Of a DNA stretch of 64,000 nt, positions 53,986-63,158 are shown in pieces. The notes beneath the pieces are model-generated. The model was not told the DNA's origin. It did no database searches and saw only the letters and a list, made by a program, of their open reading frames with translations. The first letter of the stretch is position 1. Each line of letters begins with the position of its first letter. Where the stretch lies: contig NZ_CP163528.1 of assembly GCF_041081105.1 (NCBI RefSeq), positions 620,001 to 684,000 of the forward strand, given 5' to 3'. The position numbers were made by a program, and so were the translations under genes. The DNA comes from Promicromonospora sp. Populi (GTDB lineage Bacteria; Actinomycetota; Actinomycetes; Actinomycetales; Cellulomonadaceae).

Positions 53986-54747
53986 TCAGCTCACCGCGCC
54001 GTAGGTGGCCGCGCTCATGGCGTGGCGGGCCGTGCGGTCCACCTCGCGGAGCGCCGTCGAGCGCTGGTCGACCTGCCAGATGTTGACCGCGCCGCCGTCG
54101 TCCACCGTGCCCAGCGCGACGATCGCGCGCAGGCGCGCGGCGAGGTCGAGTACGCGGGCGCGCCGGCCTTCCAGGTGCGGCACGGGCCACGACGACGTCG
54201 TGGCGGACCGGATCCGCTCGATGGCGTCGGCCGCGTCGTCGCGCCAGCGGGCGACGTCGAGCTGGTCCAGGGCGTCCGTCGCGGTCATCAGGCTCGTGCG
54301 CAGCTCGCGCTCGGCGTCGGAGAGCGAGCCGATCGTGCCCAGCACGAGCGTCGTCCACGCGGGGATCTCCAGCACGTGCCACGTCACCATGTGGCCCGGC
54401 TCGATGTGGCTGCCGAACGCCCGGACCTTCGGCACCGCGGCCCAGCTCCCGTCGGGGGTCGTGACCACCACGCACTCCCCGGCCTCGGTGGCCTCGAGGT
54501 TGGCCACGGCGGGGACGCCCGCCGCGTCGCCGGGCGCGGGCAGCAGCGCGCAGACCTCACGCGGCCCCACCGTCCAGGCGGTGAAGAGGGTGTCGAGGTC
54601 GGTTCCGTCGGCAAAGCCGGGTAGCCCCTCCACGGTGTGCGGCTCGTCGTCGCCCACCACGGACTTCACGGCGTCCGAGGTGTCGCCTATGCCCTGCAGC
54701 CACAGGGCGAGCAGCACGCTCCGGGGGAGGTCCTGATCGGTGTCCAC
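53986..54747 (-). CDS. conserved hypothetical protein
   Basis: The product is 253 residues and soluble, with no signal peptide. It contains the conserved-looking SVLLALWLQGIGDTSDAVKS near the N-terminus and WVPxx-free, mostly helical C-terminus (DDAADAIERIRSATTSSWPV). I do not recognise a family. TACAGT at 54754-54759 lies 6 nt before the GTG at 54747. It is divergent from the ABC ATPase and 15 nt upstream of the kinase on the same strand. Confidence 0.78.
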   Translation of the reverse strand: MDTDQDLPRSVLLALWLQGIGDTSDAVKSVVGDDEPHTVEGLPGFADGTDLDTLFTAWTVGPREVCALLPAPGDAAGVPAVANLEATEAGECVVVTTPDGSWAAVPKVRAFGSHIEPGHMVTWHVLEIPAWTTLVLGTIGSLSDAERELRTSLMTATDALDQLDVARWRDDAADAIERIRSATTSSWPVPHLEGRRARVLDLAARLRAIVALGTVDDGGAVNIWQVDQRSTALREVDRTARHAMSAATYGAVS

Positions 54748-54790
54748 CGCAGAACTGTAAATGACTCCTCCTCGGGTAGTGTCGGTGCCC

Positions 54791-55576
54791 ATGAGCTCGG
54801 TTCTCCAACTCGCGGGCGTCACCGTCCGTCGCGGCACCTCGACCATCCTCGATTCCGTGGACTGGCAGGTGAACGAAGGGGAACGGTGGATCGTGCTCGG
54901 CCCGAACGGTGCGGGCAAGACCACTCTCCTCCAGATCGTCGCGGCGCGCCTGCACCCGACGTCGGGCACGGCCAAGGTGCTCGACACGACACTGGGCCGG
55001 GTCGACGTGTTCGAGCTGCGCCCGCGCATCGGTATCTCGAGCGCGGCGCTCGCCGAGCGGCTCCCCACGGCGGAGACGGTGCGCGACGTCGTGCTGACCG
55101 CCGCCTACGGCGTGACCGGGCGCTGGCGCGAGAGCTACGACGAGCTCGACGAGCAGCGCGCCAAGGACCTGCTGACGGCGTTCGACGTCGACCACCTCGC
55201 CGACCGCACCTACGGCACCCTCTCGGAGGGCGAGCGCAAGCGGGTGCAGATCGCCCGCGCGCTCATGACCGACCCCGAGCTCCTGCTGCTCGACGAGCCG
55301 GGCGCCGGCCTCGACCTGGGCGGCCGCGAGGAGCTGGTGGCCGCGCTGTCCGAGCTCGCGAGCGACCCCGCCTCGCCCGTGCTGGTGCACGTGACGCACC
55401 ACGTCGAGGAGATCCCGCCGGGGTTCACCCACCTGCTGCTCATGAAGAAGGCAGGCATCCAGGCCGCCGGGCCGATCGAGGAGGTCCTCACGGCGGACAA
55501 CCTCTCGGCGGCGTTCGGGCTGCCGCTCATCGTGGCGCACGGCGGCGGGCGCTGGCTGGCCCGAGCGGCGCGCTGA
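54791..55576 (+). CDS. ABC ATP-binding protein, orphan
   Basis: The product is 261 residues. Walker A is GPNGAGKTT, the signature is LSEGERKRV and Walker B is LLLLDEPGAGLD. No permease gene lies next to it. It resembles the YlmA/ModF-type stand-alone ATPases conserved in actinobacteria. TAGTGT at 54777-54782 lies 8 nt before the ATG, preferred over the frame from 54761. Confidence 0.9.
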   Translation: MSSVLQLAGVTVRRGTSTILDSVDWQVNEGERWIVLGPNGAGKTTLLQIVAARLHPTSGTAKVLDTTLGRVDVFELRPRIGISSAALAERLPTAETVRDVVLTAAYGVTGRWRESYDELDEQRAKDLLTAFDVDHLADRTYGTLSEGERKRVQIARALMTDPELLLLDEPGAGLDLGGREELVAALSELASDPASPVLVHVTHHVEEIPPGFTHLLLMKKAGIQAAGPIEEVLTADNLSAAFGLPLIVAHGGGRWLARAAR

Positions 55577-55768
55577 TTCTTGAAATAGTCAGCGCCGTCA
55601 AGAATTCAGGTTGAAACACCGCTTTTTGCTACCGCAGTGTCAGTGGACCTTGGTAAAGTCCGGGCAAAGGTCCGAGGTGGCGATAGATTCACCGTGAGGA
55701 CCCGCTGTCGGAGTGGTTCCGATGGCGACCGGCCGCCAGCCGGAGTGGACGCTCGAAGGGAGCAACCC

Positions 55769-56197
55769 ATGGCGTGGTTGTGGTGGGTAGGCGCGGGGCT
55801 GATATTCGCGCTGATCGAGCTCTTGTCGTTGGACTTTGTCTTCATCATGTTTGCGGGCGGCGCGCTGGCCGCAGCCGTCGCGAACGGGGTCGGTGCCGAG
55901 CTGTGGGTACAGGCGGTCGTCTTTGTGGTGGCCTCGGTGGTGCTGCTCGTGACGCTTCGGCCCACGCTGATCCGCCACCTGCGCAACAGCACGCCGAAGG
56001 CGCCCACCAACTCGGAGGCGAACATCGGCCGTACGGCGTCCGTGGTCCAGGAGGTCAACGCGGCGTCGGGGCTGATCAAGCTCAGCGGAGAGGTGTGGAG
56101 CGCGCGAGCGGTACCCGGCTCGCCTCTGCTGCCTGCCGGCACTAGCGTTCGTGTGGTCCAGATCGACGGCGCCACTGCGGTCGTCGAGCCGGAGTAG
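55769..56197 (+). CDS. NfeD family membrane protein
   Basis: The product is 142 residues. Three helices (WWVGAGLIFALIELLSLDFV and two after it) are followed by an OB-fold domain from about residue 85 (GRTASVVQEVNAASGLIKL). NfeD proteins partner with SPFH/stomatin proteins, and the next gene is one. GAAGGGAG precedes the ATG at 55769. Confidence 0.92.
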   Translation: MAWLWWVGAGLIFALIELLSLDFVFIMFAGGALAAAVANGVGAELWVQAVVFVVASVVLLVTLRPTLIRHLRNSTPKAPTNSEANIGRTASVVQEVNAASGLIKLSGEVWSARAVPGSPLLPAGTSVRVVQIDGATAVVEPE

Positions 56198-56281
56198 CTG
56201 CTCAAGTCCTAAGCGTGGCTAGTCAAGTCAGAAGCGTGACAATCGTCCGTGCGGGCCAAGGCGCCCGCGTAAGGAGACGTC

Positions 56282-57454
56282 GTGGAGTCATTCGGGCAAG
56301 TCCTGCTCTATCTGATCATTGCCCTGGTCGTGATCGTCGGCATCGTCGCGGTGATCCGCGCCGTGCGGATCGTCCCGCAGTCGGTAGCGCTCGTCGTCGA
56401 GCGCCTCGGTCGGTACTCGAAGACGCTCGACCCCGGCCTGCACGTGCTGGTGCCGTTCGTCGACCGGGTCCGCGCCGGCGTGGACCTGCGTGAGCAGGTC
56501 GTCTCGTTCCCGCCGCAGCCGGTGATCACCAGCGACAACCTGGTGGTCGAGATCGACACCGTCATCTACTTCCAGGTGACGGACGCCAAGTCCGCGGTCT
56601 ACGAGATCGCGAACTACATCACGGCCATCGAGCAGCTCACGGTGACCACGCTCCGTAACGTCATCGGTGCGATGGACCTGGAGCAGACGCTCACCAGCCG
56701 TGACCAGATCAACGGTCAGCTGCGTGGGGTGCTCGACGAGGCGACCGGGCGCTGGGGTATCCGCGTCAACCGGGTCGAGCTCAAGTCGATCGAGCCGCCG
56801 CCCTCCATCCAGGGCGCGATGGAGCAGCAGATGCGCGCCGAGCGGGACCGCCGCGCCGCGATCCTCACCGCCGAGGGTGTCAAGCAGTCCGCGATCCTCA
56901 CGGCCGAGGGTGAGAAGCAGTCGCAGATCCTCCGGGCCGAGGGTGACGCCCAGTCGCAGATCCTGCGGGCCGAGGGTGAGTCGCGCGCGATCGTCCAGGT
57001 CTTCGACGCCATCCACCGCGGTGACGCCGACCCGAAGCTGCTGGCCTACCAGTACCTGCAGATGCTTCCCCAGATCGCCAACGGGACGTCCAACACCACC
57101 TGGGTCATCCCCACGGAGTTCACGGCGGCGCTCGGCAACATCGCCAAGGGCTTCGGCGGTACGCCCGGCGAACCGGGCATCCCGACGCCTCCCGCGGGCG
57201 GCCCGTCCGGCGGACCGCGGCCGACCACGCCGGCGCCGGTCATCGGCCAGCCGGTGCTGCAGGACCCGGGCGAGGCCCTCGCCGAGGCGCAGCGTCAGGC
57301 TGAGGCCGCGACCGCCGACGCGACGAGCGCCGGCAGCCGGTCGGGGGAGCCCTTCGACCCGCGCCACGACCGTGGCCAGCAGCCCGGCGGCCCGACGCCG
57401 CCCCCGCCGGCACCCTCGGCGCCCCCGGCGCCACCGGCGCCACCGGTCGGCTGA
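56282..57454 (+). CDS. SPFH/band 7 stomatin-like protein (QmcA type)
   Basis: The product is 390 residues. An N-terminal membrane helix (LLYLIIALVVIVGIVAVI) precedes the band 7 domain (VVERLGRYSKTLDPGLHVLV) and a coiled segment with repeated EGxKQSAIL/EGxxQSQIL units, which is typical. The C-terminal 80 residues are proline/glycine-rich. It scaffolds membrane quality-control complexes, probably with NfeD. AAGGAG precedes the GTG. Confidence 0.94.
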   Translation: MESFGQVLLYLIIALVVIVGIVAVIRAVRIVPQSVALVVERLGRYSKTLDPGLHVLVPFVDRVRAGVDLREQVVSFPPQPVITSDNLVVEIDTVIYFQVTDAKSAVYEIANYITAIEQLTVTTLRNVIGAMDLEQTLTSRDQINGQLRGVLDEATGRWGIRVNRVELKSIEPPPSIQGAMEQQMRAERDRRAAILTAEGVKQSAILTAEGEKQSQILRAEGDAQSQILRAEGESRAIVQVFDAIHRGDADPKLLAYQYLQMLPQIANGTSNTTWVIPTEFTAALGNIAKGFGGTPGEPGIPTPPAGGPSGGPRPTTPAPVIGQPVLQDPGEALAEAQRQAEAATADATSAGSRSGEPFDPRHDRGQQPGGPTPPPPAPSAPPAPPAPPVG

Positions 57455-57500
57455 GCACCGGCCGCCTGGCGCGGCAAAGAGCTGTGGCGGGCGAACCGTA

Positions 57501-57558
57501 GCGAGATAGAACTGGGGCCGGAGTGCGGATCAGCACTCCGGCCCCAGCTCTGTCTCGC
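57501..57558. terminator. 26-bp inverted repeat after the SPFH gene
   Basis: 57501-57526 pairs with 57533-57558 except at two positions; the core is ACTGGGGCCGGAGTGC and its complement. It lies between the SPFH stop codon and the TetR gene and probably terminates the NfeD-SPFH operon. Confidence 0.7.
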
Positions 57559-57588
57559 GAGGATTCGCTCATGGAATAAGAAGTTGCG

Positions 57589-57604
57589 GAGTGAGTGCTC
57601 ACTC
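57589..57604. promoter_or_regulatory. TetR operator-like palindrome
   Basis: GAGTGAG-TG-CTCACTC is a perfect inverted repeat with a 2-nt spacer, 17 nt upstream of the TetR start codon. The GAGTGAG half-site is common for TetR regulators, so autoregulation together with the exporter genes is likely. Confidence 0.75.
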
Positions 57605-57620
57605 ATTTACCGTCGCAGGC

Positions 57621-58277
57621 ATGGAGAAGACACGACGCCGGGCAGCCCCCATGGCGCCGGAGGACCGCAAGGCGGCGATCATCGACTCGGTGCTCCCGCT
57701 GGTCGCGGAGCGCAGCCTCGACGTCACGAGCCGAGAGCTCGCGCAGGCCGCCGGGGTCGCGGAGGGCACCCTGTTCCGGGCGTTCGGTGACAAGACCGCC
57801 CTGGTGGGGGCGGTCGCCGTCGTAGGCCTCGGCCGGGCCGCCAACCCCGAGACCATCCGGGCAGACCTGGCAGCGGTGGACCTGTCGCTTCCCCTGGAGC
57901 GCCGGGTCGAGCTGGTCATCGAGCAGGGCCGCGCACGCGCCGTCGAGGTGGTGCGCTGGATGACGATGCTGCGCCGTATGGCGCCGCTCACCGGCTCCGC
58001 CGAGGACCAGCACGAGCGCATGCTCCAGTACCGCGACGAGTTCATGGCCCAGCAGGCGAGGCAGCGCGCGGCTACCGTCGAGGGCATCACCGCGGTGCTC
58101 GCTCCCGACCTGCACCGCCTCCGCGTGCCCGTCGAGGTCGCGATCTCCCTGATCGAGTCGGCGGTCACGGGCGCCCACGCACGCTTCGACCATCTGCTCC
58201 CGGCGGTCCCCGCCAATGTCGTGGCCGACGCCCTGGTGAACGGGCTCGCCGGTCCTGCAGAGCCCTGCAGCACGTAG
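57621..58277 (+). CDS. TetR family transcriptional regulator
   Basis: The product is 218 residues. The helix-turn-helix (ELAQAAGVAEGTLFRAFGDK) is near residues 40-60. The ATG at 57621 was chosen over the GTG at 57591, because the latter lies inside the operator. It is immediately upstream of the ABC exporter pair on the same strand and probably represses it. Confidence 0.92.
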   Translation: MEKTRRRAAPMAPEDRKAAIIDSVLPLVAERSLDVTSRELAQAAGVAEGTLFRAFGDKTALVGAVAVVGLGRAANPETIRADLAAVDLSLPLERRVELVIEQGRARAVEVVRWMTMLRRMAPLTGSAEDQHERMLQYRDEFMAQQARQRAATVEGITAVLAPDLHRLRVPVEVAISLIESAVTGAHARFDHLLPAVPANVVADALVNGLAGPAEPCST

Positions 58278-58344
58278 ACCTGACCTTCCGTAGAACCCCC
58301 TGACCCCCCCAGAACTGAACCCAGCCCCGAAGGGAACTGTTTTT

Positions 58345-60102
58345 ATGCTTGTCACGCTTGCCCGGAAGTACCTGGGCCCGTACCGCTGGGCGGTGGTCGC
58401 GGTGCTCGTCCTGCAGCTCTTGCAGACGCTCGCGGCGTTGTATCTGCCCAGCCTGAACGCGGACATCATCGACGGCGGTGTGGTGGTCGGCGACATCGGC
58501 CACATCTGGAGCATCGGCGGCTGGATGCTCGTCGTGTCGCTGGGCCAGGTCGTCGCCTCCGTGGTCGCCGTCTACTTCGGTGCCAAGGTAGCCACGGCCT
58601 TCGGCCGGGACCTGCGGCGCGACCTGTTCCACACCGTCCAGACGTACTCCGCGCGCGAGATGGCCCGCTTCGGCGCGCCGACGCTGATCACGCGCGGCAC
58701 CAACGACGTGCAGCAGGTCCAGATGACCGTGCTCATGACGTTCACCATCATGGTGATGGCCCCGATCATGCTGGTCGGCGGCGTGATCCTGGCGCTGTCC
58801 GAGGACGTGTCGATGTCGGCGCTGCTGCTTGTGATCGTTCCGGTGCTGGCCGCCTCGGCGGGCGTCATCGTGTGGCGCATGGTGCCGCACTTCCGGCGCA
58901 TGCAGAAGCGCATCGACGCCATCAACGGCGTGCTGCGCGAGCAGATCACCGGCCTGCGCGTGGTCCGCGCGTTCGTGCGCGAGCATCGGGAGAGGGAACG
59001 CTTCAGCACGGTGAACGAGGAGCTGTTCGACACCTCGCTGCGCGCCGGCCAGCTCATGGCGCTCACGTTCCCGGTGGTCATGCTCATCATGAACCTGGCG
59101 TCCGTGGCGGTGTTGTGGTTCGGTGCCCGTGAGATCGAGGCGGGGGGCATGCAGATCGGCTCGCTCACGGCGTTCCTGAGCTACATCATGTACATCCTCA
59201 TGGCCGTGATGATGTCGACGATGATCTTCATGATGATCCCGCGCGCCGCGGTCGCGGCGGATCGGATCGGGGAGGTCCTGGACACCGAGCCGTCCGTCGT
59301 GGACCCGGAGTCGCCGGTCGCCCTTCCGGTCGCGGACGACGACGGCAGCGGCGGCCCGCGCGGCCGCATCACCTTCGAGGACGTCGAGTTCCGCTACCCG
59401 GGCGCGGAGGCGCCGGTGCTGCACGACCTGACGTTCGCCGCCGAGCCCGGCCAGATCACCGCGATCATCGGCTCGACAGGGTCCGGCAAGTCGACGCTGC
59501 TGAACCTGATACCGCGGCTGTTCGACGCCACCGGCGGCACCGTCCGCGTGGACGGCATCGACGTGCGCGACGTGCTGCAGCGGGACCTCGGCTCGCTCAT
59601 GGGGCTGGTGCCGCAGAAGGCGTTCCTGTTCACCGGGACCGTCGCGGACAACCTCCGGTACGGCAAGCCCGACGCCACCGAGGAGGAGATGTGGGCGGCG
59701 CTCGAGGTGGCGCAGGCCAGGAGCTTCATCGAGGCGCTGCCCGACGGTCTCGACTCCGTGGTGGCGCAGGGCGGTTCGACGTTCTCCGGCGGGCAGCGGC
59801 AGCGGCTCGCGATCGCGCGAGCCGTGATCCGCAAGCCCCGCATCTACCTGTTCGACGACAGCTTCTCCGCCCTCGATTACGCCACCGACGCGCGGCTGCG
59901 GGCGGCCCTACGGCCACAGACCGCTGACGCGACGGTCATCGTCGTCGCGCAGCGGGTGGCGACCATCCGCGATGCCGAGCAGATCCTGGTGCTCGACCAC
60001 GGCCGCATCGTCGGCCGCGGCACGCACGCGGAGCTGCTGGCCGACAACCCGACGTACCAGGAGATCGTGACGTCCCAGATGAGCCTGGAGGAGGCAGCGT
60101 GA
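58345..60102 (+). CDS. ABC exporter half-transporter, degenerate site subunit
   Basis: The product is 585 residues: six-helix exporter domain then ATPase. Walker A is GSTGSGKST and the signature is FSGGQRQR. After Walker B the expected catalytic glutamate is aspartate (YLFDDSFSALD), as in the degenerate subunits of TM287/288- and BmrCD-type heterodimers. GAAGGGA precedes the ATG. It is coupled to the next gene by a GTGA overlap. Confidence 0.93.
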   Translation: MLVTLARKYLGPYRWAVVAVLVLQLLQTLAALYLPSLNADIIDGGVVVGDIGHIWSIGGWMLVVSLGQVVASVVAVYFGAKVATAFGRDLRRDLFHTVQTYSAREMARFGAPTLITRGTNDVQQVQMTVLMTFTIMVMAPIMLVGGVILALSEDVSMSALLLVIVPVLAASAGVIVWRMVPHFRRMQKRIDAINGVLREQITGLRVVRAFVREHRERERFSTVNEELFDTSLRAGQLMALTFPVVMLIMNLASVAVLWFGAREIEAGGMQIGSLTAFLSYIMYILMAVMMSTMIFMMIPRAAVAADRIGEVLDTEPSVVDPESPVALPVADDDGSGGPRGRITFEDVEFRYPGAEAPVLHDLTFAAEPGQITAIIGSTGSGKSTLLNLIPRLFDATGGTVRVDGIDVRDVLQRDLGSLMGLVPQKAFLFTGTVADNLRYGKPDATEEEMWAALEVAQARSFIEALPDGLDSVVAQGGSTFSGGQRQRLAIARAVIRKPRIYLFDDSFSALDYATDARLRAALRPQTADATVIVVAQRVATIRDAEQILVLDHGRIVGRGTHAELLADNPTYQEIVTSQMSLEEAA

Positions 60103-62138
60103 GCGCGGAAGACAAGACCCCGGCCGAGAGCCAGGGCACGACGGCGGCGGCCGCACCAGCTCGCGGGCCCGGTGGTCCCGGCGGGGGCCGCGGGCCGGGT
60201 GGCGGCGGCCCGTTCGCCAACATGGGCATGCCCGTGCAGAAGCCGATGGACTTCAAGGGCTCGATGCTCCGGTTCGCCGGCATGCTGCGGCCCGAGCGCC
60301 TGAACATCGTGGTGCTCATGCTGTTCGGCATCGGCTCGGTGGCGCTCACCGTGCTCGGGCCCAAGCTGCTCGGCAACGCGACGAACGTGATCTTCGCGGG
60401 CTTCGTAGGCGCCGGGCTGCCGTCGGGTATCACCACGGAGCAGGCGATCGAGGGCCTGCGCGCGCAGGGCCAGGACCAGCAGGCCGACCTGCTCTCGGGT
60501 GTGCCGGGGGTGGTGCCCGGCCAGGGCATCGACTTCACGCTGCTGATGCAGACCCTCGGCTGGGTGGTGGCCGCCTACCTCGGGGCGTTCCTGTTCGGCT
60601 GGCTGCAGGCGCGCATCACCGCCGGCGTCGTGCAGCGGACCATGCGGGACCTGCGCGACCAGGTGGAGGCGAAGCTGCACCGCATACCGCTGTCCTACGT
60701 GGACAAGCAGCAGCGCGGCGAGATCCTGTCGCGCGTCACCAACGACATCGACAACGTGGCCCAGACCACCACGCAGACCCTCGCGCAGCTCGTGACCGCG
60801 GCCCTGACCGTGGTGGGTGTGCTGGGCATGATGTTCTGGATCTCGCCGGTCCTGGCGCTCGTGGCGCTGGTGACGGTGCCGCTGTCCGTGATCATGACCG
60901 CGCAGATCGCCAAGCGCAGCCAGCCGCAGTTCGTGGAGCAGTGGGCGGCCACGGGGCGTCTCAACGCGCAGATCGAGGAGTCGTTCACCGGCCACGCGCT
61001 CGTGAAGGTCTACGGGCACCAGGAGACCACCGCCGAGGCGTTCGCAGCAGAGAACAGCGCGCTGTACTCGTCGAGCTTCAAGGCGCAGTTCATCTCGGGC
61101 ACCATCCAGCCGGCCATGGGGTTCCTCGCGAACCTGAACTACGTGGTCGTCGCAGTGGTCGGTGGCCTGCGGGTCGCTTCGGGCACGCTGTCGCTGGGTG
61201 ACGTGCAGGCGTTCATCCAGTACTCGCGCCAGTTCACGCAGCCGCTCACGCAGGTCGCCTCGATGATGAACCTGCTGCAGTCTGGCGTCGCCTCCGCCGA
61301 GCGGGTGTTCGACCTCCTGGACGCGCCCGAGCAGTCGGCCGACCCCGAGGACTCCGAGAAGGTCGAGCCGGTGCGCGGCCGGGTCGCGTTCGAGGACGTC
61401 ACGTTCTCCTACACGCCGGAGCAGCCGCTCATCAGCGGGCTGAACCTGGTCGCGGAGCCGGGGCAGACCATCGCCATCGTCGGCCCTACCGGCGCCGGCA
61501 AGACGACGCTGGTCAACCTCCTCATGCGGTTCTATGAGGTGGACGGCGGGCGCATCACGCTCGACGGCGTCGACACGCGCGACATGTCGCGCGACGACCT
61601 GCGCTCGTCGGTCGGGATGGTCCTGCAGGACACCTGGCTCTTCAAGGGCACCATCGAGGAGAACCTCCGCTACGGCGTGTCCGACGGCGCCAGCGTGGAC
61701 GAGGAGACCTTCCTCGCCGCCACGCGGGCGACCCACGTGGACCCGTTCGTGCGGACCCTGCCCGACGGCTACGACACGGTGGTCGACGAAGAGGGCTCCA
61801 GCGTCAGCGCGGGGGAGAAGCAGCTGCTCACGCTCGCGCGGGCGTTCCTCGCCGACCCGGCGATCCTCGTGCTCGACGAGGCGACCTCGTCGGTGGACAC
61901 CCGCACCGAGGTGCTGGTGCAGGAGGCCATGAACCGGCTGCGCAAGGACCGGACGTCGTTCGTCATCGCGCACCGGCTCTCCACGATCCGCGACGCCGAC
62001 GTGATCCTGGTGATGGAGCACGGCGACATCGTGGAGCAGGGCTCGCACGAGGGCCTGCTCGCGGCGAACGGCGCGTACGCCCGCCTGTACGCGAGCCAGT
62101 TCGCGGCCCCGGTGGCGGAGGAGCCGGCTGCGACATAG
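60099..62138 (+). CDS. ABC exporter half-transporter, catalytic subunit
   Basis: The product is 679 residues. A proline/glycine-rich N-terminal extension of about 40 residues precedes six helices and the ATPase. Walker A is GPTGAGKTT, the signature is VSAGEKQL and Walker B has the normal LVLDEATSSVD. Together with the preceding gene it should form an asymmetric multidrug or lipid exporter. The GTG start overlaps the previous stop codon. Confidence 0.94.
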   Translation: MSAEDKTPAESQGTTAAAAPARGPGGPGGGRGPGGGGPFANMGMPVQKPMDFKGSMLRFAGMLRPERLNIVVLMLFGIGSVALTVLGPKLLGNATNVIFAGFVGAGLPSGITTEQAIEGLRAQGQDQQADLLSGVPGVVPGQGIDFTLLMQTLGWVVAAYLGAFLFGWLQARITAGVVQRTMRDLRDQVEAKLHRIPLSYVDKQQRGEILSRVTNDIDNVAQTTTQTLAQLVTAALTVVGVLGMMFWISPVLALVALVTVPLSVIMTAQIAKRSQPQFVEQWAATGRLNAQIEESFTGHALVKVYGHQETTAEAFAAENSALYSSSFKAQFISGTIQPAMGFLANLNYVVVAVVGGLRVASGTLSLGDVQAFIQYSRQFTQPLTQVASMMNLLQSGVASAERVFDLLDAPEQSADPEDSEKVEPVRGRVAFEDVTFSYTPEQPLISGLNLVAEPGQTIAIVGPTGAGKTTLVNLLMRFYEVDGGRITLDGVDTRDMSRDDLRSSVGMVLQDTWLFKGTIEENLRYGVSDGASVDEETFLAATRATHVDPFVRTLPDGYDTVVDEEGSSVSAGEKQLLTLARAFLADPAILVLDEATSSVDTRTEVLVQEAMNRLRKDRTSFVIAHRLSTIRDADVILVMEHGDIVEQGSHEGLLAANGAYARLYASQFAAPVAEEPAAT

Positions 62139-62165
62139 CTGCCGGCGTGCGCCTCAGGGCGACCG

Positions 62166-62232
62166 TACGAATGCGGGGTGTGTTGCGCTGCGTAGACAAG
62201 ATCTACGCAGCGCAACACACCCCGCATTCGTA
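62166..62232. repeat. palindromic repeat family, copy 3
   Basis: Perfect 31-bp arms (62166-62196 and 62202-62232) flank the 5-nt spacer CAAGA. The arm begins TACGAATGCGGGGTGTGTTG and ends CGTAGA. It lies 28 nt after the exporter stop codon, between convergent genes. Confidence 0.88.
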
Positions 62233-62283
62233 GGTTCTTCCTGTGTTTTCCCTGCCTGGCGTGCTCCGGTCCGAGCCTGCCGA

Positions 62284-63057
62284 CTAGCTCGCGGCGGCCG
62301 CCGCCGCGTGCCGGTCGGTCGCGTTCAGGATGCCGACCACCTGGTCGTAGTCGCCCCGCACCTCGGCGTAGCGGAAGAACTTGACCCGTTCGACCTGGAT
62401 CTCGTGCGCGTCGGGCTCCGACTCCAGCAGCGCCATCACCTCGTCGGCGTACTCGTCGAGCGGCAGCGCGTGCGCGCTCTCGGCCTGCCCGGGCATCAGG
62501 TCGGTCTGCACCCCCGGCGGTACCAGCTCGACCACGGACACGCTCGTCCCGGCGAGCTGCAGCCGGATGCTCTCCGACAGCATGTGGATCGCGGCCTTGG
62601 TCGCGTTGTACGACGCCGTGACACCCAGCGGCACGTGCGCCAGCCCCGACGACACGGTGAGGATGGTCGCGTCCGGGCGGCTCTGCAGGTGCTCCGTGAA
62701 CGCGGCGATCAGCCGGATCGGGCCGAGCAGGTTGGTCGTGACGACCGCCTCGGCGTCGGCCAGGAAACCCGGGGTGTTCCAGTTCTCGGCGCGCATGATC
62801 CCCGCCATCGGGACCAGCACGTTCACCTCGGGGAAGCGGTTGATCACCTCGGCGGAGGCCTTGACTATCGAGTCGGGATCGCTGGTGTCGATCACTACGG
62901 TGCCGAAGCCGTGCTCGGCGGCCAGTGCGTCCAGTGTGGCGGCGCTGCGGCCGCCCACGACCACGGTGTTGCCCTTCGCCTGGAGGCGGGTCGCGAGGGC
63001 GAGACCGATGCCGCGCGTCCCGCCCGGGATGAAGATGGTGTTACCGGAGATGTTCAT
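62284..63057 (-). CDS. SDR family oxidoreductase (DltE-like)
   Basis: The product is 257 residues. IPGGTRGIGLALATRL is the nucleotide motif, followed by a VLVPMAG stretch in place of NNAG, a catalytic serine in TVSSGLAHV and YNATKAAIHMLSES. It resembles the DltE-like reductase group; its substrate is unknown. The ATG at 63057 begins the conserved fold. It is divergent from the MmyB-type regulator. Confidence 0.9.
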   Translation of the reverse strand: MNISGNTIFIPGGTRGIGLALATRLQAKGNTVVVGGRSAATLDALAAEHGFGTVVIDTSDPDSIVKASAEVINRFPEVNVLVPMAGIMRAENWNTPGFLADAEAVVTTNLLGPIRLIAAFTEHLQSRPDATILTVSSGLAHVPLGVTASYNATKAAIHMLSESIRLQLAGTSVSVVELVPPGVQTDLMPGQAESAHALPLDEYADEVMALLESEPDAHEIQVERVKFFRYAEVRGDYDQVVGILNATDRHAAAAAAS

Positions 63058-63158
63058 GCCTTCACCGTGCGCCGCCCGGGCCGACGGCGGGAGAGACCCC
63101 GCGAACCGGGGACCGGCGATCCCTGGCTCCCGTCCGCGGCCCGGCGCACGATGGAGAC

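Noticed and set aside
55572..55611. CTGATTCTTGA / TCAAGAATTCAG possible hairpin after the ABC ATPase
   Set aside because: The stem is short and has a bulge, too weak to call a terminator with confidence.
59877..62048. 723-codon minus-strand frame
   Set aside because: Shadow of the second ABC exporter subunit, with typical His/Arg/Gly-rich translation.
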